A stretch of 64,000 nucleotides of DNA from Prorocentrum cordatum (taxonomy: Eukaryota; Sar; Dinophyceae; Prorocentrales; Prorocentraceae). A program made the position numbers and the translations under genes. Within the stretch, counting starts at the first letter, position 1; each line of letters opens with the position of its first letter. This document shows positions 61,860 through 64,000 of this stretch, piece after piece. Under the pieces are notes generated by a model. It worked only from the letters and a program-made list of their open reading frames with translations. It was not told where the DNA came from and searched no databases. The stretch is taken from positions 361,866 through 425,865 of the forward strand of contig CAUYUJ010008602.1 of NCBI GenBank assembly GCA_963575745.1. Direction: 5' to 3'.

Positions 61860-62640
61860 GGCGCTCCAGGCCCTCCGGGCGGCGGCGTGGCGGCCCCGTG
61901 ACGCGCCTGCGTGGCCGAGGGGGCCGCGTCCGCGGCGTGCCGCTGCGGCGCGTTCCCCAGGCTCTGGTAGAGCTGCCGGATGGCAGCGGAACGCGCTGCG
62001 CTTCCCGCGGGCGCGAGCTGCCGCGCGAGGGCAGCCGCTTCCTCGCCGAATCTCTTGTGGTACGGCGAACGGGATCACCGGCACGCCGGGGTATAGCGAG
62101 CTCGCTTCCGGCGCTCTGCGGCGGCTGCAGCCGCTCCGTCCCGCCTCGCGGCCCCGTTCGCCAGGGCGTCCTGCGAAGTTGCGCTCACAACCGTGAGGTC
62201 GATCAGGAGTGGCGCCAGGACACCTAGCGCATGGACCACCAGATCCATTCGCGCCTCGGGGCTCTGCGGCGAGGCGTGGGGCAGCACGGCCTCGCGGTGC
62301 ACAGTGCAGCCATGTTTTTCGCACCATTCTGCAAGCGCCGCGCAGCCCGCGTCGTGCCGGCGCACGAGCCACCCGCCGACTGGACAGCTCCGAGCGTGGC
62401 GGCCCTTCGGGTCCAGCGGCGCGCGGCAGACGCTGCCGTCCGGGCGCCGGTGTTGGCAGAGCCCAGTGCAGAACGGCAGGTCGAGGTTCAGCCGGACCCC
62501 CGTCGCGATGCCGAACTGCGCGTCGGCGAGGCAGTGGCAAGCTCGCGTGGGCGCCTGCAGCCAGCCGCTCGTCCCAGTGCCGCCAGCCGAGCGCCAAGGC
62601 CGCAGCGGTCTCCCTCAGGTCTGCGCGGTGCCTCACTCCG
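61860..62640 (-). pseudogene. 3' end of a dinoflagellate non-LTR retrotransposon polyprotein
   Basis: The minus strand reads 'RACHCLADAQFGIATGVRLN', a Cys/His cluster 'FCTGLCQHRRPDGSVCRAPL' and 'GRHARSCPVGGWLVRRHD', then 'EKHGCTVHREAVLPHAS', 'ARMDLVVHAL' and 'PLLIDLTVVSATSQDALANG', as one frame from 62600 to ~62085. This zinc-knuckle plus restriction-endonuclease-like tail (MDLVV..., LLIDLTVV) is characteristic of the C-terminus of dinoflagellate retroelement proteins. Two frameshifts near 62080..62030 lead into 'GEEAAALARQLAPAGSAARS' in a third frame. The upstream RT part is absent: at 62600 the sequence runs into the 101-bp array. Probably related to, but not the same copy as, the element at 1..2961. 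Confidence 0.62.
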
Positions 62641-63590
62641 CTGGACCCACCAGCAGCCCCCGAAAGTGGCGACAGTTTCGCAAATCGCAGCCACCCAGGG
62701 ACGGCGAGGTCTCGCTCAGGTCTGCGCGGTGCCTCACTCCACTGGGCCCACCAGCAGCCCTCGAAAGTGGCGACAGTTTCGCAGATCGCCCAGGGACGGC
62801 GAGGTTTCGCTCAGGTCTGCGCGGTGCCTCACTCCGCTGGACCCACCAGTAGCCCTCGAAAGTGGCGACAGTTTCGCAGATCGCGGCCCCCCAGGGACGG
62901 CGAATTCTCGCTCAGGTCTGCGCGGTGCCTCATTCCGCTGGACCCACCAGCAACCTTCGAAAGTGTCGACAGTTTCGCAGATCGCAGCCACCCAGGGACG
63001 GCGAGGTCTCGCTCAGGTCTGCGCGGTGCCTCACTCCGCTGGACCCACCAGCAGCCCTCGAAAGTGGCGACAGCGTCGCAGATCGCCCAGGGACGGCGAG
63101 GTTTCGCTCAGGTCTGCGCGGTGCCTCACTCCGCTGGACCCACCAGCAGCCCTCAGTGGCGACAGTTTCGCAGATCGCGGCCCCCCAGGGACGGCGAGGT
63201 CTCGCTCAGGTCTGCGCGGTGCCTCACTCCGCTGGACCCACCAGCAGCCCTCGAAATTGGCGACAGTTTCGCAGATCGCAGCCCCCCAGGGACGGCGAGG
63301 TCTCGCTCAGGATTGCGCGGTGCCTCACTCCGCTGGACCCACCAGCAGCCCTCGAAATTGGCGACAGTTTCGCAGATCGCAGCCCCCCAGGGACGGCGAG
63401 GTCTCGCTCAGGTCTGCGCGGTGCCTCACTCCGCTGGACCCACCAGCAGCCCTCGAAAGTGGCGACAGTTTCGCAAATCGCAGCGACCCAGGGACGGCGA
63501 GGTCTCGCTCAGGTCTGCGCGGTGCCTCACTCCACTGGACCCACCAGCAGCCCTTGAAAGTGGCGACAGCGTCGCAGATCGCAGCCCAGG
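62600..63590. repeat. 101-bp tandem array, ~10 units, joined to the retroelement 3' end
   Basis: TCTGCGCGGTGCCTCACTCC recurs near 62621, 62722, 62817, 62918, 63019, 63114, 63212, 63313, 63414 and 63515, spacing 95-101. The leftmost unit grades into the retroelement sequence. 101 is not divisible by 3, yet a plus-strand frame stays open through three unit phases. Confidence 0.9.
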
Positions 63591-63689
63591 AGGGAGGAAG
63601 GGAGGACGAAAGGAAGGACGCGCGAGCACTGTTCTATTCAAAACGAATACCCATCAAGGAGGTTGGGGGAAATTATTCAGGACGAAAAA

Positions 63690-63890
63690 CTGGTCCTGGA
63701 GAACGGGTCGAGACCTCTGGGGGTCGACGTTGCGACAATATCACGACGTGGGGGGTCTGGGTGGTCTGGACTCCTTCCTGGGACCGGTCTCTCGTCCCGA
63801 GTCGTTTCTTGACGGTCCCGAGGCCCATCGAGGGCCTCCAGAGGCTGAGTCCCGCCGTGGTTTTTCCACGACGCGAGGGGGTCTAGGACC
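63690..63890 (+). repeat. R1 dispersed repeat with an inverted GTCGACCCCCAGAGGTC end
   Basis: GGGTCGAGACCTCTGGGGGT at 63705 is the inverse of the usual R1 start. It is followed by GGTCTGGACTCCTTCCTGGG, CCCGAGTCGTTTCTTGACGG and GGCCTCCAGAGGCTGA in normal orientation. Confidence 0.7.
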
Positions 63891-64000
63891 GAGGCTCGGC
63901 GCGGGGTGCTCAGGATCTGGCCCAGAGCTCCCGCGCCGTGCGCCGCACGTCCCAGCATCAAGGTATGGCCAACCCGTCGTTCGGTCCCCCGATGCCCAAA
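63891..64000. other. Right edge, nothing recognised
   Basis: GC-rich, too short to judge. Confidence 0.3.

Noticed and set aside
62231-63886. 551-residue plus-strand frame over the 101-bp array
   Set aside because: The frame cycles through all three phases of a tandem repeat; the coding signal in this area is on the minus strand.

Overview
The window looks like nuclear DNA of a core dinoflagellate; a large-genome, Prorocentrum-like lineage is an inference from style only. The best evidence is an exact 22-nt dinoflagellate spliced-leader (SL) sequence on the minus strand at 2940..2961, sitting at the 5' end of a retroelement open frame. Other signs are GC-rich exons with almost only G/C in third codon positions, a candidate GC donor, and extreme crowding by triplet microsatellites, minisatellites and short palindromic elements. 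I saw no bacterial gene organisation, rRNA, tRNA or CRISPR array.

Genes are sparse. The clearest is a two-pore-domain potassium channel with an EF-hand tail (about 29941..31253, plus strand), interrupted once by a probable ~100-nt intron. A second plus-strand gene is seen as phase-compatible candidate exons at about 7424..7604, 13159..13305 and 14050..14202; its last exon encodes a UBA-like domain, and its introns are full of repeats. A candidate first exon lies at 58233..58280. On the minus strand, 53700..54877 is a zinc-finger open frame intact except for a one-base slip at a G7 run.

Mobile DNA dominates. The left end (1..2961, minus) is the 5' half of a degenerate non-LTR retrotransposon: SL relic, 5' leader, RanBP2-like zinc finger, coiled coil, then endonuclease domain. 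At 61860..62640 (minus) is the 3' end of a related element, joined to ten tandem 101-bp units. An RNase H-like fragment lies at 41466..42224 (minus), and an SL-tagged decayed retrocopy at about 50503..51493 (minus). Non-autonomous palindromic elements are abundant. One family has four copies (48877, 49749, 56536, 60590) with long terminal inverted repeats and 8-bp target duplications. In two copies the flanking duplications begin and end with G, so that the insertion is bounded by GT and AG like an intron; this introner-like family is the most interesting candidate system here. An 851-bp element (5774..6624) also has an 8-bp duplication and split an older dispersed repeat.

By region: 1-3 kb retroelement; 3-14 kb dispersed repeats, satellite A and the UBA-gene exons; 15-18 kb satellites B and C; 18-25 kb purine tracts, (GAT)n, satellite D and (GAC)n; 25-27.3 kb palindromic minisatellites; 28-31.3 kb channel gene; 31.3-45 kb repeats and retroelement fragments; 45.1-47.5 kb a GT tract; 47.6-61 kb palindromic elements, retrocopies and the zinc-finger frame; 61-64 kb retroelement 3' end, 101-bp array and a dispersed repeat. 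Most long open frames elsewhere are read-through of triplet repeats. Alignments here were made by eye; identities and boundaries are approximate unless called exact.
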